A stretch of DNA of 64,000 nt from an uncultured Paracoccaceae bacterium (lineage in GTDB: Bacteria; Pseudomonadota; Alphaproteobacteria; Rhodobacterales; Rhodobacteraceae): positions 53,318-117,317 of the forward strand of contig CANMMF010000012.1 of NCBI GenBank assembly GCA_947498985.1, read 5' to 3'. Both the position numbers and the translations under genes were made by a program. Of the stretch, positions 19,677-27,713 are shown in pieces. Each line of letters opens with the position of its first letter. Positions within the stretch are counted from its first letter, which is position 1. The notes beneath the pieces were generated by a model. The model was not told where the DNA came from. It did no database searches and saw nothing but the letters and a program-made list of their open reading frames with translations.

Positions 19677-19690
19677 TTGATCTAGATCAA
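19677..19690. promoter_or_regulatory. Perfect FNR/FnrL-type site
   Basis: TTGATCTAGATCAA is a 14-bp perfect palindrome and an exact match to the FNR/FnrL consensus TTGAT-N4-ATCAA. Its centre is about 117 bp before the dctP start codon. A class II activator position (-41.5) would place the transcription start near 19725, which fits the following leader. This suggests oxygen-responsive control of the downstream lactate/pyruvate operon, although the site could also act on the divergent regulator gene. Confidence 0.8.
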
Positions 19691-19733
19691 ATTGGATACC
19701 TCTTCCGTCATGTTAGACAGCTCGCCAACCAGA

Positions 19734-19750
19734 GGTAATAAAAATTTACC
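19734..19750. promoter_or_regulatory. Candidate repressor operator, GGTAA-N7-TTACC
   Basis: A perfect 5-bp inverted repeat (GGTAA, TAAAAAT spacer, TTACC) lies 50 bp before dctP, just after the transcription start inferred from the FNR-site position. It is a suitable place for the divergent GntR protein to block transcription. Confidence 0.45.
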
Positions 19751-19800
19751 ACTGGCATCACTCCCGGCAAACCCGGGTGTATTGAATGAGGAGGATACCC

Positions 19801-20862
19801 ATGAAATCACTGATCACCGGCCTTGCGATGGCCACCGCCCTGATGGTCACAACGACAACGCAGGCCGCGGCTGGCGACAAGCTTCTGCTGAAGACGCCGG
19901 TTGCGTTTTCCACCGCCCTGCCCGGCCTTGGAACGCCAATCCCGCGGGTGGCCGAAAAGGTCGCCATCATGTCCGGCGGCACGCTCAAGATGAAGGTCTA
20001 CGAGCCCGGCAAGCTGGTCCCGCCGTTCGAGATCCTCGAGGCGGTGTCCTCCGGCAAGATCAATTCCGGCTACACCACCGCGGGCTACTGGGCGGGCAAG
20101 ATCCCGGCCGCCCCGCTCTTTTCCGCGGTGCCTTTCGGCCCCGAGGCGGGCGAATTCATGGCGTGGATGTATTACGGCGATGGCCTGACGCTGTACCAGC
20201 GCATGTATGACGACGCGGGCTTCAACGTAAAGGTCCTGCCCTGCGCGGTGATCGCGCCGGAGACCTCCGGCTGGTTCGCCAAGGAGATCAACTCCCCCGA
20301 AGATCTCAAGGGGCTGAAGATGCGCTTCTTCGGCCTGGGCGGCAAGGTGATGGAAAAGCTGGGTGTGGCGACATCGTTGCTGCCGGGCGGCGAGATCTTC
20401 CCGGCGCTTGAAAAAGGCGCCATCGATGCCACCGAATTCTCCATGCCCGCCATCGACCAGCGGCTGGGCTTTCACAAGGTGGTCAAATACAACTACTTCC
20501 CCGGCTGGCACCAGCAGGCCACGGTGTTCGAGCTGCTGATCAACAAGGACGTCTGGAACGACGCCTCCGAGCAGCACCAGAACATTCTTGCCGAAGCCTG
20601 CAAGGCCTCCATGGCTGACAGCTTTGCCGAAGGTGAGGCGATGCAGTTCGACGCGCTGCAGAAGAACGTCGAGGAAAACGGCGTCGAGATCCGCAAATGG
20701 TCGCCCGAGATGCTCGCTGTCTTCAAGGACACCTGGGAAGAGGTCGCCGCCGAGGAAAGCGCCAACGATGCCTTCTTCAAGGAGGTCTACGAGAACATGG
20801 CGACCTTCCGGACAGGCTATGACCTGTGGGAATCCAACGCGTTCCTGCCGCGCCTGAACTGA
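19801..20862 (+). CDS. dctP: TRAP transporter solute-binding protein DctP
   Basis: This is a 353-aa periplasmic binding protein. The signal peptide MKSLITGLAMATALMVTTTTQAAAG is cut near residue 24-25. The DctP fold follows: AVSSGKINSGYTTAGYW, GWFAKEINSPEDLKGLKMRF and the substrate-carboxylate region GGKVMEKLGVATSLLPGGEIFPAL. TRAP systems import organic acids with Na+. The gene order with D-lactate dehydrogenase suggests lactate or another 2-hydroxy or 2-oxo acid as ligand. I chose the ATG after GGAGGAT at 19801. An upstream in-frame ATG would add five charged residues before the signal sequence. Confidence 0.93.
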   Translation: MKSLITGLAMATALMVTTTTQAAAGDKLLLKTPVAFSTALPGLGTPIPRVAEKVAIMSGGTLKMKVYEPGKLVPPFEILEAVSSGKINSGYTTAGYWAGKIPAAPLFSAVPFGPEAGEFMAWMYYGDGLTLYQRMYDDAGFNVKVLPCAVIAPETSGWFAKEINSPEDLKGLKMRFFGLGGKVMEKLGVATSLLPGGEIFPALEKGAIDATEFSMPAIDQRLGFHKVVKYNYFPGWHQQATVFELLINKDVWNDASEQHQNILAEACKASMADSFAEGEAMQFDALQKNVEENGVEIRKWSPEMLAVFKDTWEEVAAEESANDAFFKEVYENMATFRTGYDLWESNAFLPRLN

Positions 20863-20898
20863 TCGCGCAGGCCTGAACGCTCTGCCCTGAGCGTCCGG

Positions 20899-20931
20899 GC
20901 GCGCCGGCATGGGGGACCATGACCGGCGCGC
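20899..20931 (+). other. Long intergenic hairpin between dctP and dctQM
   Basis: GCGCGCCGG-CATGG pairs with CCATG-A-CCGGCGCGC: 14 base pairs with one bulged A and a GGGA tetraloop (20899-20907 and 20908-20912 with 20917-20921 and 20923-20931). There is no T-tract. Placed between the highly needed binding protein and the membrane subunits, it probably stabilises or attenuates the mRNA to give more DctP than DctQM. Confidence 0.6.
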
Positions 20932-21024
20932 TCTTCCAACAAAAAACCAAATGCACGACCCGGGCCCCTGTCGGCCCGACACCGGCAGCGCGCGGGCCTG
21001 CCGCATCCGGAGGAGGAGACACCG

Positions 21025-23091
21025 ATGACGACGAAGACCGAGTATCGCGGCGACGTTGCCGAAACCTATGAAGCGCTGATCGAACATCCCGACCAGGACA
21101 GCCAGCGCGTTGCGGTTTTCATCGACGGCGCGATCAAACGCATCGGCCATGTGGTGATGATCGCCAACCTGATCCTGATTGCCGCCATCGTCAGCCAGGT
21201 GGTGCTGCGCTATGCGCTCAATCTCAACTTCCCCAAGCTCGACGAATTGCAGTGGCACCTGTACGGCATCGTGACGATGTTCGGCGTGTCTTATGCCCTT
21301 GTCACCGACAGCCATGTGCGCGTCGACGTGTTGCACATGCAGCTTTCGCGCCGCGCGCAGCGGGTGGTCGAGATGCTGGGCCTGATCTTCCTGCTGTCGC
21401 CGTTCATCTACCTGATGATCGACCAGGGATATGACTATTTCTATTCCAGTTTCCGCCTGAACGAGGGCTCCTCCTCGGCCACCGGCCTGCCCTGGCTCTG
21501 GGCGTTCAAGGCAGTCATCCCGATCAGCTTCGTGTTGCTCGGCCTCGCCGCGCTCGCCCGGCTCATCCATGACGGTCACGCGCTGCTGCAAAACCGCGCA
21601 GACGAGCGCGAAGGCCGCTCGGTGCTTCTGGTGGTCTCGGTCTTTACGGTGATGATGGCCATTGCCTTCGCGCTGAGCTTCACCGTCGAGACCACCGAAG
21701 AGATGATGGTCATGGGCATGTTCATGACCTTCATCGGTCTGCTTTTCACCGGCTTTCCCGTCGCCTGGACGCTGGCCGGTACCGGCATGCTCTTTGGCTT
21801 CGCGGCCTGGGCCTTCGACAACGACCTGATGCTCTGGACCGGGCTCGAGAGCACGTTTACCGGGCTTGACTACCTGACCATGGGCGCGGTGGTGAACCGG
21901 GTCTATGCGACCATGTCCAACGCGGTGCTGGTGGCGCTGCCGATGTTCATCTTCATGGGGCTGATGCTGGACGAATCCGGTGTGGCAGAGCGTCTGATGA
22001 CCGCCATGACGCGGCTTTTCGGCACCGTGCGCGGCGGGCTGGCCATCACCGTCACGCTCATCGGCATCGTGCTGGCCGCCTCGACCGGCATCGTTGGCGC
22101 GTCGGTGGTGCTGCTGGGCGTGCTCAGCCTGCCCACCATGCTGCAGAACAAGTATTCCAAGACGCTGGCCACCGGCACGATTGCGGCGTCGGGCACGCTC
22201 GGCATCCTGATCCCGCCCTCGATCATGCTAGTGATCATGGCCGACCAGATGGCGCTTTCGGTGGGCGATCTCTTCATGGCGGCGATGGTGCCGGGGGTGC
22301 TGCTGGGCACGCTCTATCTGGGCTACATCTTCATCGTGGCGCAACTGAACCGCGAGGCGGCCCCGGTGCCCGAAGGTGCGGTGCGCCCGGACTGGGCCGC
22401 GGTCAAGGAAGTGCTTCTGGCCGTGGTGCCGCCGCTCGGCCTGATCCTCGCCGTTCTCGGCTCGATCTTTGCGGGCATCACCACGCCGACCGAAGCCTCG
22501 GGCGTCGGCGCCATCGGCGCGACCCTGCTGGCCGTGCTCTACCGCAAACTGACCTTCACCAAGCTATGGAACGTCTGCAAGGCGACCTTCAACTCGACCG
22601 CCTATATCTTCGCGATCTTCCTCGGTGCCACGGTCTTCAGCTTTGTGCTGCGCGAGCTGGGCGGGGATGAATTCATCGAGCATCTGATCGGATCCACCGG
22701 GTTCGGCGCCAATGGCACGATCATCTTCATCCTCTTCATCTGCTTCCTGCTGGGCTTCTTTCTCGACTGGATCGAGATCACGCTGATCGTGCTGCCGCTG
22801 ATGGGGCCGGTCGTCGTGGGCCTCGGTCTCGACATCCCCGGTTTCGGCGCGCTCGACGATCCGGCGCTGATCTGGTTCGTCATTCTGGTCGCCGTGACGC
22901 TGCAAACCAGCTTTTTGACGCCTCCTGTCGGCTTTTCCTTGTTCTATCTCAAAGGCGTTTGCCCGCCAGAGGTTAAACTGACCGACATCTACAAGGGCGT
23001 GGTGCCGTTTGTCCTGCTGCAGATCCTCTGTCTTGCGATGGTCTTTGTCTGGCCGGCACTCACCACCTGGTTGCCCAGCGTGGCCTATTGA
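21025..23091 (+). CDS. dctQM: Fused TRAP transporter membrane subunits DctQ-DctM
   Basis: This is a 688-aa inner-membrane protein. The N-terminal about 210 residues are the small DctQ subunit, with four helices including VVMIANLILIAAIVSQVVLRY and LDELQWHLYG. The remainder is the large DctM subunit of about 12-14 helices (GFPVAWTLAGTGMLFG, GVLSLPTMLQNKYSKTLATG, ASGTLGILIPPSIMLVIMA, ITTPTEASGVGAIGA, LLGFFLDWIEI, LTPPVGFSLFYLKGV). Fusion of Q and M is a known variant. With DctP it forms a complete Na+-coupled organic-acid importer. The stop is followed within 12 bp by the D-lactate dehydrogenase gene. Confidence 0.93.
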   Translation: MTTKTEYRGDVAETYEALIEHPDQDSQRVAVFIDGAIKRIGHVVMIANLILIAAIVSQVVLRYALNLNFPKLDELQWHLYGIVTMFGVSYALVTDSHVRVDVLHMQLSRRAQRVVEMLGLIFLLSPFIYLMIDQGYDYFYSSFRLNEGSSSATGLPWLWAFKAVIPISFVLLGLAALARLIHDGHALLQNRADEREGRSVLLVVSVFTVMMAIAFALSFTVETTEEMMVMGMFMTFIGLLFTGFPVAWTLAGTGMLFGFAAWAFDNDLMLWTGLESTFTGLDYLTMGAVVNRVYATMSNAVLVALPMFIFMGLMLDESGVAERLMTAMTRLFGTVRGGLAITVTLIGIVLAASTGIVGASVVLLGVLSLPTMLQNKYSKTLATGTIAASGTLGILIPPSIMLVIMADQMALSVGDLFMAAMVPGVLLGTLYLGYIFIVAQLNREAAPVPEGAVRPDWAAVKEVLLAVVPPLGLILAVLGSIFAGITTPTEASGVGAIGATLLAVLYRKLTFTKLWNVCKATFNSTAYIFAIFLGATVFSFVLRELGGDEFIEHLIGSTGFGANGTIIFILFICFLLGFFLDWIEITLIVLPLMGPVVVGLGLDIPGFGALDDPALIWFVILVAVTLQTSFLTPPVGFSLFYLKGVCPPEVKLTDIYKGVVPFVLLQILCLAMVFVWPALTTWLPSVAY

Positions 23092-23103
23092 GGAGGGATG
23101 GTA

Positions 23104-24816
23104 ATGACCAATGCAGAGTTGATCGACCGGCTGAAGGCGATCGCGGGCGCCAAACACGTGCTCACGGGCGCCAGCCAGACCGAGCGTTACCGCAAGGGGT
23201 TCCGCTCCGGCGAGGGCGAGGCCATCGCGGTGGTTGTGCCCGGCACCCTGCTTGAGATGTGGCACCTGCTGCAGGCTTGCGTGGCGGCCGACAAGATCCT
23301 GATCCTTCAGGCTGCCAATACCGGCCTGACCGAAGGCTCGACCCCGAAAGGGCGCTACGACCGCGATGTGGTGATCCTGTCGACGCTGCGCATGGACAAG
23401 GTGCATCTGCTCGACCGGGGGCGGCAGATTGTCAGCCACCCGGGCGGCACGCTTTTTCAGCTGGAAAAACGCCTGAAACCGCTGGGCCGGCAGCCGCATT
23501 CGGTGATCGGCTCGTCCTGCATCGGGGCGTCGATCCTTGGCGGGGTGTGCAACAACTCGGGCGGCAGCCTCGTGCAGCGCGGTCCGGCCTACACGGAGCT
23601 GTCGCTTTACGCGCAGATCACCGCAGACGGGCAGCTGGAGCTGGTCAACCACCTCGGGATCGAGCTGGGCGAGACACCCGAAGAGATCCTCGGCGCGCTG
23701 GATCGCGGCGAGATCCCGGACAGCGCCGTGCGGCCCGATGCCGGAAAGGCGTCCGACAGCGATTACGCGCAGACGGTGGCCGATATCGAGGCCGACAGCC
23801 CCGCGCGCTACAATGCCGATCCCGCAAAGCTCTACGAGGCGTCGGGCTGCGCGGGCAAGCTCGCCGTCTTTGCCGTGCGGCTCGACACTTTCCCGATCGA
23901 GGAAGGTGACAAGGTCTTTTATGTCGGCACCAACTCACCGGACGATCTGACCGAGCTGCGCCGCCGCGTGCTGACCGAACTGCCGGATCTGCCGGTCAGC
24001 GGCGAATACCTGCACCGCGAATGTTTCGACATCGCGAAACGCTACGGCAAGGACACGCTGCTGATGATCCACTGGTTCGGCACCGACCGCCTGCCGCTCT
24101 TCTTTGCCCTCAAGGGCGCCATGGATGCGCGGCTGAACAAGTTGCCGTTCCTGCCCAGGAACCTCGTGGACCGCGTCATGCAGGGGTTTTCGCGTCTGGT
24201 GCCCGAAGCGCTGCCGAAACGCCTGCTGGGCTTCCGCGACCGGTTCGAGCATCACCTGATCCTCAAGGTCTCCGGCCGCTCGGCTGCGGCAACCGAGGCG
24301 ATCCTCGCCGAGACTGTGGGCGAAGGCTGGTTTCTCTGCGACGACACCGAAACCGGCAAGGCGATGCTGCACCGCTTTGCCGCGGCGGGCGCTGCGGTGC
24401 GCATGCATGCGGTGAACCCCGGCAGCACCGAGGACGTCCTGGCGCTCGACATCGCGCTCAAGCGCAATGACCGCAACTGGGTCGAGACCCTGCCGCCGGA
24501 GATCGAGAAGGACATCGAGGCCAGGCTCTATTACGGCCATTTCCTCTGCCACGTCTTCCATCAGGATTACATCCTGCGCAAGGGCGCCGATCCCAAGGCG
24601 ATCAAGGCCAAGATGCTGGCGCTGCTCGACACCCGCGGCGCGGAATATCCCGCCGAGCACAATGTCGGCCATCTTTACCACGCCAAACCGGCGCTGGCCG
24701 CGCATTACAAGACGCTCGACCCCACCAACAGCTTTAATCCCGGTATCGGGAAATTGTCCCGAGAAAAGCATTACGGCGCGTCCTGCGGTTGTGACGCCCA
24801 GCAAGCCGCCGAATAG
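23104..24816 (+). CDS. dld: Quinone-dependent D-lactate dehydrogenase Dld
   Basis: This is a 570-aa FAD enzyme oxidising D-lactate to pyruvate and passing electrons to quinone. The PCMH-type FAD domain shows ILQAANTGLTEGSTPKG, IVSHPGGTLFQLEKRLKPLGRQPHS and SSCIGASILGGVCNNSGGSLVQRGPAY. The membrane-associating C-terminal domain contains HHLILKVSG, the catalytic-region pattern LYYGHFLCHVFHQDYI and DPTNSFNPGIGKLS. Length and motifs match E. coli Dld rather than glycolate-oxidase-type enzymes. The ATG at 23104 has GGAGG 7 bases away; the ATG at 23098 is too close to it. Its product pyruvate is a plausible substrate of the enzyme coded next. Confidence 0.92.
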   Translation: MTNAELIDRLKAIAGAKHVLTGASQTERYRKGFRSGEGEAIAVVVPGTLLEMWHLLQACVAADKILILQAANTGLTEGSTPKGRYDRDVVILSTLRMDKVHLLDRGRQIVSHPGGTLFQLEKRLKPLGRQPHSVIGSSCIGASILGGVCNNSGGSLVQRGPAYTELSLYAQITADGQLELVNHLGIELGETPEEILGALDRGEIPDSAVRPDAGKASDSDYAQTVADIEADSPARYNADPAKLYEASGCAGKLAVFAVRLDTFPIEEGDKVFYVGTNSPDDLTELRRRVLTELPDLPVSGEYLHRECFDIAKRYGKDTLLMIHWFGTDRLPLFFALKGAMDARLNKLPFLPRNLVDRVMQGFSRLVPEALPKRLLGFRDRFEHHLILKVSGRSAAATEAILAETVGEGWFLCDDTETGKAMLHRFAAAGAAVRMHAVNPGSTEDVLALDIALKRNDRNWVETLPPEIEKDIEARLYYGHFLCHVFHQDYILRKGADPKAIKAKMLALLDTRGAEYPAEHNVGHLYHAKPALAAHYKTLDPTNSFNPGIGKLSREKHYGASCGCDAQQAAE

Positions 24817-24826
24817 GAGAGCCCCG

Positions 24827-25402
24827 ATGTTTCAGGTCAGATTACACGGACGTGGAGGGCAAGGCGTTGTGACCGCCGCCGAGATGCTCTCGATTGCGGG
24901 GTTCAGCGAAGGCAAACACGCGCAGGCGTTCCCCTCCTTCGGCTCGGAGCGCACCGGCGCGCCGGTGGTGAGCTTCTGCCGTCTCGACGACAAGGAAATC
25001 CGCCGCCGCGAGCCGATTCTGGAGCCCGATTGCCTGATCGTGCAGGACCCGACGCTGTTTCACGCGCTCGACGTCTTTCAGGGCCTGCGGCCCGATGGCT
25101 ACGTGCTGATCAACACCACCAAGGACTGGCACGAGCTGGGCATCGCCGACAAGGTCGCGCATCTGCCCGATCACCATGTGGTCGGCGTCAACGCCACCGC
25201 GCTGGCGCGCAAACATGTGGGCCGCCCGGTGCCCAATGCCGCCCTTCTGGGCGGGTTTGCCGCGATCACCGGCGAGATCCACCTTGCCGCGGTCGAGACC
25301 GCCATCGCCACGAAATTCAGCGGCGCGATTGCCGATGGCAACATCGCCGCCGCCCGTGCCGCCCATGCCGCGGCACTCGGAGAGGAGCTGACCGATGCTT
25401 AA
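24827..25402 (+). CDS. 2-Oxoacid:ferredoxin oxidoreductase, gamma subunit
   Basis: This is a 191-aa gamma subunit (POR_N gamma type). It begins FQVRLHGRGGQGVVTAAEML, then AQAFPSFGSERTGAPVVSFCRL and VNATALARKHVGRPVPNAALLGGFAAITG, the usual signature of pyruvate:ferredoxin oxidoreductase PorG. In split enzymes gamma helps bind CoA and shape the active site. The ATG at 24827 follows GGAGAG. The gene overlaps the alpha gene by 8 bp. Pyruvate is the likely substrate because D-lactate dehydrogenase precedes it, but a branched or other 2-oxoacid is possible. Confidence 0.88.
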   Translation: MFQVRLHGRGGQGVVTAAEMLSIAGFSEGKHAQAFPSFGSERTGAPVVSFCRLDDKEIRRREPILEPDCLIVQDPTLFHALDVFQGLRPDGYVLINTTKDWHELGIADKVAHLPDHHVVGVNATALARKHVGRPVPNAALLGGFAAITGEIHLAAVETAIATKFSGAIADGNIAAARAAHAAALGEELTDA

Positions 25403-26669
25403 ACAACTCGAAGGCAGCCATGCGGTGGCCGAAGCCATCGCGCTGTGCCGACCGGAGGTGATCTGCGCCTACCCGATCAGTCCGCAGACACATATCGTGG
25501 AGCATTGCGGCGAGCTGGTGCGCGAAGGCGCGATGGGCTCCTGCGAATACATGAACGTGGAATCCGAGTTCGCGGCGCTTTCGGCCTGCATCGGTTCCTC
25601 GGCCTGCGGCGCGCGCACCTACACCGCCACGGCAAGCCAGGGTCTGCTTTACATGGCCGAGGCGGTCTACAACGCCTCTGGCCTTGGCCTGCCCATCGTG
25701 ATGACCGTGGCCAACCGCGCCATCGGCGCGCCGATCAACATCTGGAACGATCACACCGACAGCATGTCGATGCGCGACGCGGGCTGGATCCAGCTCTTTG
25801 CCGAGACCAACCAAGAGGCGCTCGACCTGCATATCCAGGCCTTCCGCATCGCCGAGCAGCTCAGCCAGCCGGTGATGGTCTGCATGGACGGCTTTATCCT
25901 GACCCATGCCTATGAGCGCGTCGACATGCCGACGCAGGAACAGGTCGATGCCTTCCTGCCGCCCTACCAGCCGCAGCAGATTCTCGACCCCGCCAACCCC
26001 TATTCCATCGGTGCGATGGTTGGCCCCGAGGCGTTCACCGAAGTGCGCTATCTCGCGCATGAAAAGCAGCTGCAGGCGCTCGACGTGATCCCGGCGATTG
26101 CCGCCGAGTTCGAGCAGATCTTCGGGCGCAGTTCCGGCGGGCTGATCCGCGAATACCGCACCGATGACGCAGAGACGATTGTGGTCACGCTGGGCTCCGT
26201 TGCGGGCACCGTCAAGGACGTGGTCGACGAGATGCGCGATGCGGGCGACCGGATCGGCGTGGTGACCATCGGCTCGTTCCGCCCGTTTCCGACCGCAGAG
26301 CTGCGGGCCGTGCTGAAAGCGGCCAAACGCGTGGTGGTGCTGGAAAAAAGCCTTGCCGTCGGGTTTGGCGGCGTGGTCGCCAACAACATCCACATGGCGC
26401 TGCACCACACCGACATCCCGGTGCACACGGTTGTGGCCGGGCTGGGCGGGCGGCCGATCACCATGCCCTCGCTGCACAAGCTCTTTGCCGAAGCGCAGGA
26501 GGACAAGCTGCAGGACACCCAGTTCCTCGATCTGCAGCACGACATCGTCAACGCAGAGCTGGCCCGCCAGCGCGCGCTCATCGGCTCCGGCCCGACCGCC
26601 GAGAGCATCCTGCGCAACATCCAGGCCGACACCGCGTATGGTGGCGCGTCCGCCCAGCCTGCCGAATAG
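25395..26669 (+). CDS. 2-Oxoacid:ferredoxin oxidoreductase, alpha subunit
   Basis: This is a 424-aa alpha subunit (PorA type). The pyrimidine-binding domain begins with GSHAVAEAIALCRPEVICAYPISPQT. Then come VESEFAALSACIGSSACGARTYTATASQGLLYMAEAVY and LPIVMTVANRAIGAPINIWNDHTDSM, where the conserved Thr/Arg region contacts substrate. Domain II starts near residue 255 (ETIVVTLGSVAGTVKDVVDEMRDAG). Alpha and beta together form the thiamine-diphosphate active site that decarboxylates pyruvate to acetyl-CoA and reduces ferredoxin. It lies 12 bp from the beta gene. Confidence 0.9.
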   Translation: MLKQLEGSHAVAEAIALCRPEVICAYPISPQTHIVEHCGELVREGAMGSCEYMNVESEFAALSACIGSSACGARTYTATASQGLLYMAEAVYNASGLGLPIVMTVANRAIGAPINIWNDHTDSMSMRDAGWIQLFAETNQEALDLHIQAFRIAEQLSQPVMVCMDGFILTHAYERVDMPTQEQVDAFLPPYQPQQILDPANPYSIGAMVGPEAFTEVRYLAHEKQLQALDVIPAIAAEFEQIFGRSSGGLIREYRTDDAETIVVTLGSVAGTVKDVVDEMRDAGDRIGVVTIGSFRPFPTAELRAVLKAAKRVVVLEKSLAVGFGGVVANNIHMALHHTDIPVHTVVAGLGGRPITMPSLHKLFAEAQEDKLQDTQFLDLQHDIVNAELARQRALIGSGPTAESILRNIQADTAYGGASAQPAE

Positions 26670-26681
26670 GGGAAAAAGACC

Positions 26682-27713
26682 ATGCCAGATATCAAGGATC
26701 TCAGCCCCGACCAGAAGGTGAAATTCTACCAGAAAGGCACCTTCACCGTCGGCAACCGGCTGGTGGATGCCGATGCCCGCGCGGTGCAGGCCTCGATGGA
26801 GCGCACCAATGCCATCACCTCCGGTCACCGCGCCTGTCAGGGCTGCGGCGAGGCGCTGGGCGCGCGTTACGCGCTCGACACTGCGATGCGCGCCACCGGC
26901 GGCGACATGATCGCGGCCAATGCCACCGGCTGTCTTGAAGTGTTCACCACGCCCTATCCCGAAACCTCCTGGCAGATGCCGTGGATGCATTCGCTCTTTG
27001 GCAATGCGCCTGCGGTGGCGTCGGGCATGCAGGCGGCGATGAAGGCCAAGGGCCGCAGCACCCGGATCATCGCGCAGGGCGGCGACGGCGGCACGGTGGA
27101 TATCGGCTTTGGCTGCCTGTCGGGCATGTTCGAGCGCAACGATGACGTGCTCTATATCTGCTACGACAACGAGGCCTACATGAACACCGGCGTGCAGCGC
27201 TCCGGCGCGACACCGGGCGGCGCGCGGACCGCGACCACCATGCCCGCGGGCGAGGCCTATCCCGGCAATGTCTTCGGCACCGGCAAGAACCTGCCCCGGA
27301 TCGCGATGGCCCATAACATCCCCTATGTCGCCACCGCCTCCGTCGCCTACCTGCAGGATCTCGAGGCCAAGGTCGAGAAGGCGATGCAGGTGCATGGCGC
27401 GCGCTACATCCATGTCTATGTGCCCTGCCCGCTGGGCTGGGGATGTGCGTCGCACGCCACGATCAACCTCGCGCGGCTGGTGGTCGAGACCGGGTTCTTC
27501 CCGCTGTTCGAGGCCGAGCACGGGCGCGTCACGCAGACCCGCCCGATCCGCCAGCGCATCCCGATCGAGGAATATCTCAAGCCGCAGCGCCGTTTCGCGC
27601 ATCTCTTCAAGTCCGAGGCCGGGCGCGAGGCCATCGCCAAGCTGCAGGCGATGTGTGACCACAACATCGTCGAATACGACCTGCTGCGCGCCGACAAGGA
27701 GACGATCCGATGA
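26682..27713 (+). CDS. 2-Oxoacid:ferredoxin oxidoreductase, beta subunit
   Basis: This 343-aa subunit binds thiamine diphosphate and a proximal [4Fe-4S] cluster. The cluster cysteines appear in GHRACQGCGEA, ATGCLEVFTT and later YVPCPLGWGC. The TPP/Mg motif is GGDGGTVDIGFGCLSGMFERNDDVLYICYDNEAYMNTGVQ, with GDG...DN-x-A-Y-x-N-T-G characteristic of PorB. The gene follows an RBS (GGGGAAA) and overlaps the next gene by 4 bp (ATGA). These enzymes are oxygen-sensitive in many organisms, which fits the FNR-type site at the head of the operon. Confidence 0.92.
   Translation: MPDIKDLSPDQKVKFYQKGTFTVGNRLVDADARAVQASMERTNAITSGHRACQGCGEALGARYALDTAMRATGGDMIAANATGCLEVFTTPYPETSWQMPWMHSLFGNAPAVASGMQAAMKAKGRSTRIIAQGGDGGTVDIGFGCLSGMFERNDDVLYICYDNEAYMNTGVQRSGATPGGARTATTMPAGEAYPGNVFGTGKNLPRIAMAHNIPYVATASVAYLQDLEAKVEKAMQVHGARYIHVYVPCPLGWGCASHATINLARLVVETGFFPLFEAEHGRVTQTRPIRQRIPIEEYLKPQRRFAHLFKSEAGREAIAKLQAMCDHNIVEYDLLRADKETIR

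Noticed and set aside
19807..21591. 594-codon open frame on the minus strand
   Set aside because: It is antisense to dctP and dctQM, with no recognisable domain.
25317..27662. 781-codon open frame on the minus strand
   Set aside because: It is antisense to the POR alpha and beta genes, which have clear domains. The composition is typical of a shadow frame.
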